Source of the DNA: Linnemannia elongata
Taxonomy: Eukaryota > Mortierellomycota > Mortierellomycetes > Mortierellales > Mortierellaceae
Reading direction: 5' to 3'
Assembly (NCBI GenBank): GCA_036320915.1
Contig: JAXBDG010000015.1
Span: forward strand, 744,001 to 808,000
Length of the DNA stretch: 64,000 nt
Part shown: positions 1 through 10,969 of the stretch, piece by piece
How positions within the stretch are numbered: position 1 is the stretch's first letter
Layout of the letters: each line of letters starts with the position of its first letter
The notes under the pieces: generated by a model
Seen by the model: only the letters and a program-made list of their open reading frames with translations
Told to the model about the DNA's origin: nothing
The model's database searches: none
Position numbers and translations under genes: made by a program

Positions 1-1342
1 GTGCAAATCGTCCCAGACAGACAATGCAGCAGTGAGCCTTCTCGGTGCTATGGCAGCTCATATGGCGGTCTCGGTCGTGGATCCGAGCAAACGTCTTTTT
101 GCAGAGGCGGCAAGGAAAAGGGCGATGGTCCCCATGGGTCAATGCGTGAGCCTTGAGGTTGTAGGAGCGACCAAAGCTGCGGTTACAGTTGGGAAAGTAG
201 CAGATGAAGGTCTTTCCAGAACCGCTAGTACCATCATCATCCTCACCACAATCGTCGCTGTTACTGGGGTCGTTCGAGGTATCGTTATCAGAGAAGACGT
301 CAGCGCTGGGATCCAGGCTAGATTGGCGACTGTGGCTTGAGGTCTGGTTGTGGTCGTGCTTCTGGTTACAAGAGATGTCGTCGATATCAGAGTCATAGTC
401 ACTCTGGTAGCTGGTGTTATGGCAGATGTAGGGAGTGGTTGGCGTTGTCCTTCCACTGTCATTAATGGTGATGCTCATGTTGTCAATTGAAGGGCTGGAG
501 GTGGAGATGGCGGGGGAGTAACAACTTGAGCCTGCCGAGAACGCTGGAGTGAAGAGGGGTTGGAAGATAGATGGCAAGATCGATGAGACGGTCAAGGGTG
601 GGGATGAGCCAACCTGATCGCCAGCGAAAGCCATGGATGTAGGAGGCATTTGGAAGGTATCATGGTGCAGCAAGCTAGTGTAATCCGCGCTGCAACCCTC
701 AACCAAGTTGGATTCCACAGGCATCGAAGCGCCGACATAGGAGGAGCCTGGCTGGAAATCGTCTGCAACCATCGCATTCGCCATGGACAAGGTCATGTTC
801 ATGTGACGAGTCACTGGGGAGAAGGATTCGAGGCTCTGGGTCCTTCGCATCGTTGGGTGCAGGGGGACGTCGGCAGAGCTACCTGAGGCAATGCCGGAGC
901 TTTGGTGCATCATATCTTGCAGCATGGACAAGTGCTGGGCCTCTTCGAGAACCTGAAAGGTCGAAGTGGGCTGGTACGAAAGGCGATTGTGCTGGTGATG
1001 ATGATGATATTGGTGATGGTGAAGTTCGGGGCTGGGGAAGTGAAGCTCATGCAGGAATGGGGATGAAGGCGAGCCGTGGTCCGTAGTGGAGGCAGGGTTG
1101 GCGGATGCGTGCGATGGAAAGCTGTGTTCGACCTCGTGAAGGTGAGACATTGAACGCAGTTCTGGTGCAATTAGGGTGTGTTCGACGCTGGGAGGCGGGA
1201 ATGAGAGGTGGTTCTCGGTGAACATGGCGCTGGTGTACTCCATCATTGACGAAGCAGACAATGGGTGAGAGAGAGAAGAGGGTGTGAACATGGAGGTCAC
1301 ATCCTGGAAGGTGGGCGCAGTGTGCATCAAGGGGGTGTTCAT
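1..1342 (-). CDS. C2H2 zinc-finger transcription factor, 3' end outside the window
   Basis: One uninterrupted frame runs from an ATG at 1342 to the left edge (about 447 codons), so the C-terminus is missing. The first ~370 residues are low-complexity and rich in Ser, His, Met and Pro, followed by an acidic Asp/Ser stretch. Two classical C2H2 fingers follow: C-x4-C-x12-H-x3-H at about residues 380-402, then C-x2-C-x12-H-x3-H at about 410-430. A C-x2-C pair right at the edge starts a third finger. The expected role is sequence-specific DNA binding in the nucleus, with the N-terminus as a probable regulatory region. The fingers-at-the-C-terminus layout resembles fungal Crz1/stress-type regulators, but the target genes cannot be told. 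The region upstream is CT-rich on the coding strand, typical of a long leader. Confidence 0.85.
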   Translation of the reverse strand, partial: MNTPLMHTAPTFQDVTSMFTPSSLSHPLSASSMMEYTSAMFTENHLSFPPPSVEHTLIAPELRSMSHLHEVEHSFPSHASANPASTTDHGSPSSPFLHELHFPSPELHHHQYHHHHQHNRLSYQPTSTFQVLEEAQHLSMLQDMMHQSSGIASGSSADVPLHPTMRRTQSLESFSPVTRHMNMTLSMANAMVADDFQPGSSYVGASMPVESNLVEGCSADYTSLLHHDTFQMPPTSMAFAGDQVGSSPPLTVSSILPSIFQPLFTPAFSAGSSCYSPAISTSSPSIDNMSITINDSGRTTPTTPYICHNTSYQSDYDSDIDDISCNQKHDHNQTSSHSRQSSLDPSADVFSDNDTSNDPSNSDDCGEDDDGTSGSGKTFICYFPNCNRSFGRSYNLKAHALTHGDHRPFPCRLCKKTFARIHDRDRHMSCHSTEKAHCCIVCLGRFA

Positions 1343-2980
1343 AATGAAAATCTATTTGTTTCTTGGGAAGGAAGATGTGGGGGAGAGGGAAGAGAAGAGA
1401 TGTACCGATCTGCTTTGTTTGGCGATAAAAATTGAAAAGACGCTGTCGTGAAAGTGAATTAAATTGGACTGAGAAGGAGAATGGGAGAAGAAAAAGTCGA
1501 GAGAGGTATGCTGGCCTATGAGATTGAGAATGATAAAGATGGTGAGAACGATGAAGAGAGAAAAAAAAGTGCGGATCGAGGGAGGTTTTATATGAACTGC
1601 GAGGGATGGGCAAAGCCCCTCGTTGATTGAATATCGACAATCGAAAGCAATGCATATTGAATATGGAGACAACTACAGGGGTTAAAGAGCAAGGAGACAG
1701 AAGAAGGAGACAGACATGGCACTGACAATAACAGCAAGAACAACAACAAGAACATGAAGAAAAGGTTGGGAAAATTAGTGTAGTATTAAACAAGAGCTAC
1801 ACATGCCTTCACAAAACAGCACAGAACAAAACAAAAAAAGCACCAAACAATACTTGAAGACAAACAACAACAACGAACAGTGAAGTAAAGGGGTTGAGAG
1901 AGGACGGACAATATGACCTAGTCAATGGGTATTCAATCAACAGAATAAAATAAAGAATGCACTATGATGGATGGATGGACTGTAAGGATGGTTGTGTCAG
2001 AACCATCTCTATCCCTCCTTTCTTTCCCTTCATTTAATTACCTGGCCAAGCACCATTAGTACCAACATAATTAAATTTGAGTCAGGCTGGCATTATGTGC
2101 TTGCGCTGTACGTGTGGATTGTGTGCATAAAGCTGAAAAAAAGAGTCTATGTTGTCGTGCATTGTGCGCTTGATGATACCGTGTGTCGATGGTTTGTTTA
2201 CATCGTTTGAAAATCCGAGCTATGGTCGCCTTGCCCTGCGATTTCATTGGCGGATCGAAAACAATAGCGCGTCAAAGTCGCCTCTGACTGAGTCTTGATA
2301 CTTGAGAGCATTCAATGGTCACGCACAACCCATTTCTATGTCCTTTTTTTTCAACTTTCCCTCCCCCATTCTGCTTGTCTGACCGTTTTTTTCTTTTTCT
2401 CTTGTTTCCCTCTCAGTACTGTCTCCTCTCCTCCCAGCTGCTGCAGTAATTCCACATAAGAGCTCTTGTTATCAGTCGCCGAATCTTACCACTTTATTCT
2501 CCAACCTCCTCTTTCCTGCAATAGCAATCCCACCAAAAATAACACCATTCTACCAAGCCTCCAAGGAAAGAAGAAATAGAACACGAATACTCTCCCGCAT
2601 CGAATGCACTGTTAGATGAGTAACAGAAATAGTAATGCTGCAATACTACCTGAATCGCGATTGTTCCCGCTATGTTCAATTGCAACTGGCGCGTTTTCCT
2701 AGAAACAAAACAATGTAAAGAACATCACAACAACCCCTCACAACAACTCTCTTGCTCTCACTCTCCAACAAATGGAGAATGCTTACCTGCATGCAAGAAT
2801 GATAAAACCAGGGGTTAATTAGAACGAGAGTGTGTATGAGAGATTGAAGTAGAGGGACAGAGCGAGAAGGAGAGAAAAGAGAGAGGGAAGGTGCGAGAGC
2901 AAGAGGAACCCGAGGGAGGAAGGATAATGACAGGGAGGCGTTGTTTCTGTTGGTCCTTGTGCCACCAAAACATATTGCGC

Positions 2981-3020
<40 letters not shown>

Positions 3021-6000
3021 CTCCAATGTGTGGAAACATCTTTTTGTCTTCTCTCACTTTTTCTCATCTCTCACTCTCCCTCACCTCCTTCGAACCATGA
3101 GCTCTAGAATGGGACGCTTCGTCCTCTCTATCCTCCTCCACACCTCTCACTAGTCCAGAACTGTGTCACTGTTGCTATTATTACAACTCAATTTGTTAAC
3201 ATCAACAAAGTCATGGCGTTATTCATTTCAAATATGAAAGAGGCGATTCATTCTCTAATGAAATTCCAAATTTGCATCGATTCTCTTTGGTCTTTTTCCG
3301 CAACGAAAAAAAGTATCAGCAGGGACGGATGTTAATGAGACAGTTTACATTTCTTCGCGGCTCTCATCGTTCTGTCGTTGCTATTCCCCCATTCTTGTCT
3401 CCCATTCTTGGCTCCCCATTGTCCTTCCCTTTTCTTTAAGCCTATTGTCCCACACCAAGGGCAATAAAACGAGAACCACATAGGGGCGAACGGATATTAG
3501 TTGGGTTCCTTCTCTGGTGCCGAATGACCTAGTAATGTCTATGCAATTTTGCTCCTCTCCCTGAGGACAAACTGAGAATACCTTGCTTGTTGGTATGTAT
3601 TGTTGACATTGGTGCGAAGCACCTGTTTATAAGGATCAAAGCTAAAAAAAAGTCGAGAGAACAATTGTGGCGAGAGGACATGACCGAAAACGTTAAGCAA
3701 TGCTCGCTATCTACCCCTGTTTCCACTACTACTGCTGGACTCATATTGTTATTTGCATGAATGTTGACACAGTACCTGAGGGAAAACAATAGACAAAAAT
3801 AGGGTAAGTACTGGTCACTAACTCCTTGGATGGTCTAATTGCTTATGACAGAGGATGAGGAGAGGAGTGATTTGAAGCAAACAAACAACATGATACCCTC
3901 AGTGCAAGTTATCCGTCCTATTGTCTCCTGAAAAGTAAGGACAAGGGTCTATTTTCATGCCTATGTTGTTTGCTAAGACAATCTATCATTGCGAAGAACG
4001 TTAATCATCGTGAGCTTGTACCTAGCTATCTAGCCTTTCATGGAGTGAACCATCCGAGTTTTGATAAGAAAAACAACCACGACGAGGTGCATAACCTATG
4101 CACCAACTCGCGTCATTGTTGTCGTTCGTAGATGTCTTGTTAGTGCATAGTTGCGGTCGCAGTTAAGTGGTAGTATTGTTTAGTTGATAGTAGTAGTTAG
4201 CTGAGAAAGTGAGCGGACTAGTACATCCAGGCGCTATGTTTATTTTGTTTGTTGTCAAATTCAGGCTCGGTCGAGGACGCTCACCTCCTTCATCTTCGTA
4301 TTCCATTGGGACAATAACAGTAACGAGCACTGAAATGACTTCATTTGGCAGCTAGTTTAGCAGAACATCAACAACAATGATTGAAATGAAGAATGGAAGC
4401 CTGCGCCCAGGGCTGAGAACGAGAGAGATGGAGAGAAATAGCAGGTGGAGAGGGATAAATGACGAAAGAGTAAGAAGCACAAAACAACTCTTCTGCGGAA
4501 ATTAAATTTCTCCACGTTTTTTCAATATCAGGAAACGCCTTTAGGGGAGCCATGTGGCGAGTCTCCTGCATGAGCGTCCTGGCATTCTCTCCTCCACTTC
4601 TACTTTATTCTTGATAAGAGGCTCAATGGGCGTCACGTATGAGCCAAGGGAAGGGTGAGTAAGAATGGAAGGGTAAGACCTAATGATAAGAAGTGAAAGA
4701 GATACAAGTCATGATGCACGCTTGGGTCTCTTTTTCTTCCAGTTGTGTATTAGAGCAATTAACCTTGTTGAGGAACATCTGTCCGCGGTAAAAAAAAAAA
4801 AAGAGAGAGAGTAATTTATCGCAAAAAGAAAACAATGAACGAGAGAATGTGGGCAAGGCCCATGCATGCCCTTCCTTTCTTTCATTAACGAAAAGCAGCT
4901 GACCAAAACAAAACAGCAAGTTCATCTCTTTCTTTCAACAAAACAGACTAATGAAGCAAGCAATGTTCGAAACTTTATTCACTCTCCCTCTTTCCCTCAA
5001 TCTATACCTGATTCACAGCACGCCTTCGCCATCATTACAGTTCACCTCTTTGCCCTTGACTGCATGTTCCCTATTTCATTTTCGCTCACATTATTTTGCA
5101 GTTGTGTTTGCTCCGTCTGGACCACGCCTCTCTCTGATAATCTACCTCTACATTTTTTTACCCTTCTCTTCCCTGTAGGCATTTCATCTGGTGCAAGCTC
5201 GTCGCAGATGAGTACACATTTACTCAATTACCTCTGTCTCCTCTTCTCTGTCGGTTGGTGCTCGCTGCTATTGCTGAAGCACACAGCATCCTGGATTCAC
5301 GCGTATTTGTTCCCACACACTTTCTCTGTCTCCTTTTTTTTGTTCTGAAAGTCAGTTGTGCATTTTCTCTAGAAATGAGGTATGGAAGAGGGAGTATCAT
5401 TCCTCCTCCATCTTCCTCTGCTTCACCACGCTCACAGCTCTTTTTTTCATTCTTTCTTTGCTCTTCTTCCCTTTTATGACGCATGACGTTCGTCCTCTCG
5501 CTCTCCACACCAGTTCTCCATTTCTCTTTTTTTTTCAGCTCATCATGAATGACGACCGTGCCCGTTTCTGAGACGAGCCAGGGGTAGGAGGTCGACATAA
5601 CATGCAAATACAAGTATCACCAAACAGCACACAAACAAAAACTTGGACAAAACGACAACCAAATACACAACTTGCACTTCGCCATTGTCATTATTCACTC
5701 GCAATCCTAAAATAGCACTCCACTCCACTCCACAACTAACCTGGCGTGCACCATCTACCCATCCACTTCCATCACCCCCAACAATAACAAAGAACACAAG
5801 CACCAGCACCAGCTCGAAACGCAAACAACCAAACAACCAAACAAAGCAGACGAACGCGCGCATACCATCTTCCTCTACTCTACCTCCTCCGCATCCTCCT
5901 GTACTTCCTCTTCATATTTTCGATTATACCTTCGCTTTTAGTCCCTTGCATGCCTGGTGCTTTGGTGAACAGGTCTCCAGAAATAGAGGTAGAGCGTAAT

Positions 6001-6202
6001 GTTCAGCCTCCTGATGGGGGGTCTGATTTGATTCAAAGCTCTGTCTCTCTTTCTTTCTAGGTTACAAGTCTAGGCTGTGTGTTTTACGACAAACAAAAAG
6101 AGGTGAAAGCAAGAGAATAAACAAGGCGGCGCCTTTTTTCTTCTAAAAAAAAAAAAAAGCTAGCTAAAACCAAAGGGCATCTCTCTCTGAGAATGGGTTC
6201 AT
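1343..6202. other. Long non-coding interval (promoter/leader of the zinc-finger gene and intergenic DNA)
   Basis: No frame here has an ATG, biased composition and a recognisable domain together. The longer open frames (for example 4866-5348 on the plus strand and 5543-5863 on the minus strand) translate into low-complexity Ser/Phe/Leu-rich peptides caused by pyrimidine tracts. The stretch contains a CT microsatellite near 2983-3023, several short homopolymers and a small hairpin at 4089-4105. Part of it is probably the promoter and long 5' leader of the minus-strand zinc-finger gene. The remainder shows nothing that I can assign. Confidence 0.5.
2983..3023. repeat. (CT)n microsatellite
   Basis: Roughly 20 uninterrupted CT units lie in the intergenic DNA upstream of the zinc-finger gene. 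Confidence 0.9.
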
Positions 6203-6895
6203 TCAATACGACGCATAGTCATATCCACGCTTGGAGATAGCCGTCTTTGTTGCTGGATCCTTATGGACGGCATACGTACAAACCTCCTTCATCCTCCCCA
6301 ACTTTGGAATAAAAATTGTCTCTCCCTCAAGCTCCAATTCCATCCCACTCCTCTCTGCAACCTTTCTCGAGGCCCAGTTCTCGACATACGAGACCGCCCT
6401 CACAATATCACAGCCAATATCCTTCATCGCAATCTCCTCCGTCAGGAACCTCCCCATTCTTGCGGCGTAGCCCTTGCCCGTGTGCTCGGGACTCAACCAG
6501 TACCCAATATCGGCTACCACCAAGGGGGCACCAGTGACAGGGTGGAAGGGCTGGGGGTGCTTGTCATCGAAATGATCGAAATGGAGGTGGGCCCATCCGA
6601 TGAGAGGGCCACCGGGAGTGGTCCGCATGGCCCAATGGGTGTTGATGCCGGTGGTGGAGAAGATATCGTGGGCTCTTTGGATGCGTTCTTGGGCGTAGGA
6701 TTCGAGGTAAGGGTATTGGAAGAAGGCGGAGCCGTTGTAGATGACCTTGTTGATGTTGAGGATTCGGACCATCTCGGGGATGTCGGAGAACTCGACCGAC
6801 GAGAGGTAGAGGGCCGGATCGGCGGAGACGGTATATGGGCCCATGCATTTGGTCGTCTCGCGTGTGTATGGTCCTCCGGCGGGTGCTGCAGTCAT
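6203..6895 (-). CDS. GNAT-family N-acetyltransferase (RimJ/RimL-like)
   Basis: Single exon, 230 aa. The frame is open further upstream to 6988 but has no ATG there (TTG only), so the ATG at 6895 is taken as the start; this agrees with a TATA box at 7020-7011. Residues ~30-220 fit the GNAT fold. Motif A, which binds the acetyl-CoA pyrophosphate, is seen at about 131-147 as GYWLSPEHTGKGYAARM, followed by the motif-B pattern of an Asn-Trp-Ala-Ser-Arg-Lys segment that is usual in RimJ/RimL-type enzymes. These proteins transfer an acetyl group from acetyl-CoA to an amine. The substrate (protein N-terminus, amino acid or small molecule) cannot be inferred. No signal peptide or membrane segment is present, so it is probably cytosolic. 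Confidence 0.85.
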   Translation of the reverse strand: MTAAPAGGPYTRETTKCMGPYTVSADPALYLSSVEFSDIPEMVRILNINKVIYNGSAFFQYPYLESYAQERIQRAHDIFSTTGINTHWAMRTTPGGPLIGWAHLHFDHFDDKHPQPFHPVTGAPLVVADIGYWLSPEHTGKGYAARMGRFLTEEIAMKDIGCDIVRAVSYVENWASRKVAERSGMELELEGETIFIPKLGRMKEVCTYAVHKDPATKTAISKRGYDYASY

Positions 6896-7010
6896 CTTGA
6901 GGTTTTGGGCTTGCTTGGGGTTAATTGGCTTGGTTGAATTAGGGACTTTGGAGGAGAGGACCTTGTCAGGAGAATGAGAAGAGACCAAAAAAATAGGAGA
7001 CTCGGACCTT

Positions 7011-7020
7011 TCCTTTTATA
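7011..7020 (-). promoter_or_regulatory. TATA box of the GNAT gene
   Basis: TATAAAAGGA reads on the minus strand with its first base at 7020. A transcript starting about 30 nt downstream would begin near 6990 and give a ~95-nt leader to the ATG at 6895. This is one reason for rejecting the longer open frame. Confidence 0.6.
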
Positions 7021-7948
7021 CGGCGGGTATATCGCCATCCAATTGTCCCTATTGGATTTGCCGGGATAACTCAACAAATAGTTTTCCCGCTAAAGCAAAC
7101 AATTCAATGGCTATTATCTTCTCTCTCTCGCTCTCTCACCCTCTCTCTCTCTTTCCTCTCTTCGCTGAGTCTCTCCTCTCTGACTCTTGTTCTTCACTCT
7201 GCGTCTCGCTATCTCTCTCTCCCTTCAACATTCTCGAACATGGTAGTTGAATGATGGACAGATGGCATCCTTCTACACCAATGCTTCTTCTGCACTTTTG
7301 TCCCATTTCTCTCCCCCTTCTTCTCTTCTCTCACTCTTCTCCTCCTTCCCTCTCTCTCGGCACCAATTGCTCAATTGTTCATTTGTTCACTCCCTTCTCT
7401 CCAATAGCCAGATCCAGACAGCCTGGGACCAATTAATAATCAAAAGCCAAAGCCACGGTACTCTCCTCCTCTTCAAACACAAAAAAGAAAGTAAAATCAA
7501 ATGCCGTGACTCACGGAACAAAACTCACAACTGTTCGGCATGAGAAGCAAAAAAGTACCAAATCCATCAAGTTCTTTGATATTCGATGCGCAGGACCGGG
7601 TTGCAGGCTAGCAAAAAAAAAAAAAAAACGATATGACTCCATCCCCCCCCCCTTTTCCTTCGTCCTCTCCCCTCGCGCGTGCTTTCAATTGTGCATTGGG
7701 AGGCAAGTATAGTATCTATTGAATGTAAACGCAACCTCTTATTATTTCCTTTTTCGCCTGTAAACGAGAGAGTTGAGAAGCAGGTGAATTAGTAAGATGG
7801 GTGGATTACTAATGGAGTGGGACTATCATGGTCTACGAGACCGTTATCAATTGATGGTTTCAGTCAAAGTTTTCGACCGTTACTTTATGACCGATAAACA
7901 TTTTGTCGCATAGAAGATAGTTCGGTATCTTATTACTATTTCCCTCCC
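7021..7948. other. Intergenic, pyrimidine-rich
   Basis: This is CT-rich DNA between the GNAT promoter and the 3' end of the TVP38-like gene. The open frames at 7247-7543 and 7506-7712 are low-complexity and have no domain. I see no gene here. Confidence 0.5.
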
Positions 7949-9898
7949 CTACCGTCCTCGCGTTTCATTTCCTCCTCTCCCTTCATTACCGCCCAGAAGA
8001 TCATGCCTATCATCTTCACCACCCTCATCATCATCATCCCGCCAAGGCGAGTCGACAAGTCCTGCATGATGCGCCGAGAAATCTAATGCGTCGTCCTCCC
8101 CTTCTCCAAATCCACCATTATCCTCTCTATACCCATCACTACCACCCCTGCCGCCCGTCCTATCGTCGCCATTCAGATCAAGTCCAAGTCCATACCCTCG
8201 CTCCAAATCTCCCTCTTCATCCTCCTCGTCTTCAGAGTCGTCAAAGTAGTCCGACTCATCAGAATCCGTAGAATAGTCAGTATGGCTAGCACTAGCACCA
8301 GCAGCTCCAACATTCCTCCGATCTCCTTGTTGCTGTTGTCGCTGCTGTTGAGATCGTCCTCCAGTTCCAAAAAGCGAGTTGCCTTCATGGTCTCCATCAT
8401 CTTCATAGTCATGATACTGACTGCTGCCGTTACCACCTCCTCCAACAAAATAGTTGGCATCCGACAAATCATGCCCCTCTTCTCTTCTTCCTGATGCTGT
8501 TCCTGAAAAGAACCCGTCGACTGAGTCCCGATTTGTCAAATCAACATTGGGGACAAACCCACCATGCTGATTATTCAACTCAATTCCGCCACCACCATTA
8601 CCATCTGCATCATTTGCCGACAGACCCCTTCCTCCTCTCCTACCACCACGACTCCTCCGCTGTCTGCGTTCCATCCTCGCAGCCTCAGTGATCGCAATCT
8701 CCCGTTTCGCCACCGCCCAAACATACGCTCCAACACCAATTCCCAGAATGATGCCCATGACCATCATAAGAATCTTAACTCGCTTTCCATGGTTGTTAGG
8801 ATCCTTCTTAGGATCCGTATCGTCTCCGTCGCCTCCTGTGAGTGTCGAGAGTGTCGATCCGATATAGACGTGAAGTGTGAGCTTGATGAGTGAGATGGCA
8901 GTTGCGACAATGTAGGTCGAAAGCGGGATATGTGTCGCGGATAGAATAGCGTTCATGACATTGAAAGGGTATGGCGCCAAGCGGATCAGCACCAGTAACT
9001 ACTCATTGTGAAATTTGCAGACATGACAGAGCGTTAGTCACACGGAAATCATACTTTTCGACCTATTCAACAGTGAAGATGTTGTGTGTGCAGAGATCAA
9101 ATGAGATGAGCGTACTCGAAAACCGCGCTTCTCAACGGTCCTGACGACGCCTTTGAGACTCTTGTTCTTTGACATAAGTTTTCGAACTTGGGCCTTAAAC
9201 CACCTTCGACAGAAGTAGAAACACACGATCGATCCCGCCATGGCTCCTGTAAACGCGATCACGAACCCGAACACAAATCCGTACACATATCCTAATTAAT
9301 TGAATGCATGCAATCGCTTGTCTAGTTAGCTATTTTTTTTTTTTTTTTTTTTGGTTTTGCACTTGTCGTTTCTTTCAGTTGTTTGTTTGTGCATCGTGTT
9401 GATATCATACCGGACATGGTGACGATGGAAGAGTATCCGACGACGGGAGGGAACGACGTTGCGAATAAGCAGAACATGATCATCAGTGGACCCCTAACAA
9501 TGTTCATACATCAACGCTTATCAATATCATACAAAGTTCTCCCAACCCCATCATTTCTATCACATCTCCCCACAAATAGTACTACCATAACACAAAAGTA
9601 CTTACAAAGGCCCCAATCCTTTAATAAAATCCGCTAGAGCCTGCAGAGCAGAAAAGATCTTTGAATGGAATCCAACTACCAACCCAATGATCAATACCGC
9701 AGACCCAAACCACAACCCTAACCAGAAATAGGGTTGCACATGTTCCGGTAGCCGCTCTTTTAATTTGTTCAAGAAGGATAGACTGTCGTTTGTGAAGCGA
9801 CTGGTCGCGGATCCAAAGGTGGAGGCAGAGGTGTATTGGGAGGTGGAGGGGCGGGTCCGTGAGGATGAAGAGCCTTGGCGTTGTATCCTTGGCTCCAT
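7949..9898 (-). CDS. TVP38: TVP38/TMEM64 family (VTT/SNARE-associated) Golgi membrane protein
   Basis: Four exons, 9898-9606, 9493-9411, 9291-9116 and 8998-7949, joined by GT-AG introns in matching phase, give 533 aa. A disordered Ser/Thr-rich N-terminus (1-50) leads into a transmembrane segment at about 58-77. The VTT domain spans exons 2-4: a Pro-rich hydrophobic loop (LFATSFPPVVGYSS), a second hydrophobic pair with Gly-rich turns, the cytosolic Arg/Lys segment, and the conserved RLAPYPFNVMNAI stretch at the start of exon 4. A further hydrophobic helix follows near the end of the conserved part. Known members sit in Golgi/endosome membranes and act in vesicle traffic, some as lipid scramblases. 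The ~200-residue C-terminus is highly acidic and Gly/Gln-rich, making the protein longer than yeast Tvp38 (about 340 aa). Confidence 0.9.
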
Positions 9899-10969
9899 TG
9901 AGTGAAGTGTGGGTATGTGGTTGGTAGCGAGAGGGGGGTGTTTGTCGCGGGTGTCGCGAAGAGGGCGTGTGAAAGGTGGAAGTAGAGGAGGAGGTGGATG
10001 TGCGATGGTGTAATGAGCGGGCTTCCTGGGCTCACTTGTGCGTTGAAGAGATGAATAATACGTGCAGTAAGCGTTTGCGTTAAGGTCGATGAAGAAAGCG
10101 TGGAGTTGGCAGAAAAAGAGGGTCGATGAAAGCTGATGTTGGACGGGATTCTAAAAGAGAACGAGGGTAGTGAGATGTCAAGAATCAAAGATGACCAGAA
10201 ATAGAATGGAGTGAAAAGTGGGGAAGGAGGACGTGCCCAACAGTGGCTTGTCTATGACGCGGATTCAATGCGCGTGGCATGCCCGGGTTCCTTCTGGAAT
10301 TATGTATCCACAACGAAGAAATAATTTCTCCACAGCCTTTGGAACGAAAAGCTTGTCCAATATGGTGACCGCATGACCTTGGATGACCTTTATCCGATCA
10401 ATACGTGCTCCACTGACCGAGGCGCTGCTTGCTTGAGCACAAGCCTCTCTTTCTCCAAACACACGACGCTTATAAAGAAGGAACCTACATCGCAATTTTC
10501 TACCATTACATCCTTTTGTAGCTTTTCAACAAGGCATCTACAATCGCAATCTAGAAAGCAACTTATTCAGGTTTTGTGCAGAAATGAGGAACGATTGGTG
10601 TTCAGCGGCAGTAAGAGTCAGTGGTGATAGAATCTCCAGCCATCTCTTCTTTAGTCCTTCTTTGCCTTCTTGAGATTTTCCGCTTCCTGCTCGTCCACTG
10701 CCTGCCGCTTTCATGGACGTTTGGTTCCATCGAGGAAGTCAACGTGACTCTGCGGAAGGTCTTGTTAATGTTGCTCTTGTCAATTATGAGTTCAACTTGC
10801 GTCAGGCGCTCGCGCATGGGGTCAAGTCGGGGACACAGATTGTACACAAAGTCAGCTCGTGGAAGCAGCTCGGCAGTTGCCGTGGCAGGGTACGCGACGA
10901 TCATGCAACAGATACAGAGATGCCATCGATGTTACTAAACACTAACTTAATATATATGGCGCAGGTACT
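9899..10969. other. Promoter of the TVP38-like gene plus unassigned coding-like minus-strand stretches
   Basis: 9899-10260 is presumed promoter and leader of the TVP38-like gene. On the minus strand, 10904-10602 and 10495-10265 are open and have coding-like composition, for example ADFVYNLCPRLDPMRERL in the first. No ATG, splice frame or domain could be fixed. Same strand and adjacency suggest they may be the decayed C-terminal continuation of the fucosyltransferase relic upstream, but that is inference. Confidence 0.35.

Noticed and set aside
4089..4105. Perfect small hairpin GTGCATAACCTATGCAC
   Set aside because: Seven-base arms with a three-base loop occur by chance at this scale; no adjacent gene or motif gives it meaning.
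4866..5348. 160-codon plus-strand open frame
   Set aside because: Product is Ser/Phe/Leu-rich from pyrimidine tracts, with no domain and no promoter or splice support.
6896..6988. 31-residue N-terminal extension of the GNAT protein
   Set aside because: Its first codon is TTG, and the TATA box position places transcription start at about the same point.
8282..8893. Plus-strand frames opposite the TVP38-like C-terminus
   Set aside because: Antisense shadows of a low-complexity acidic/Gly-rich coding segment.
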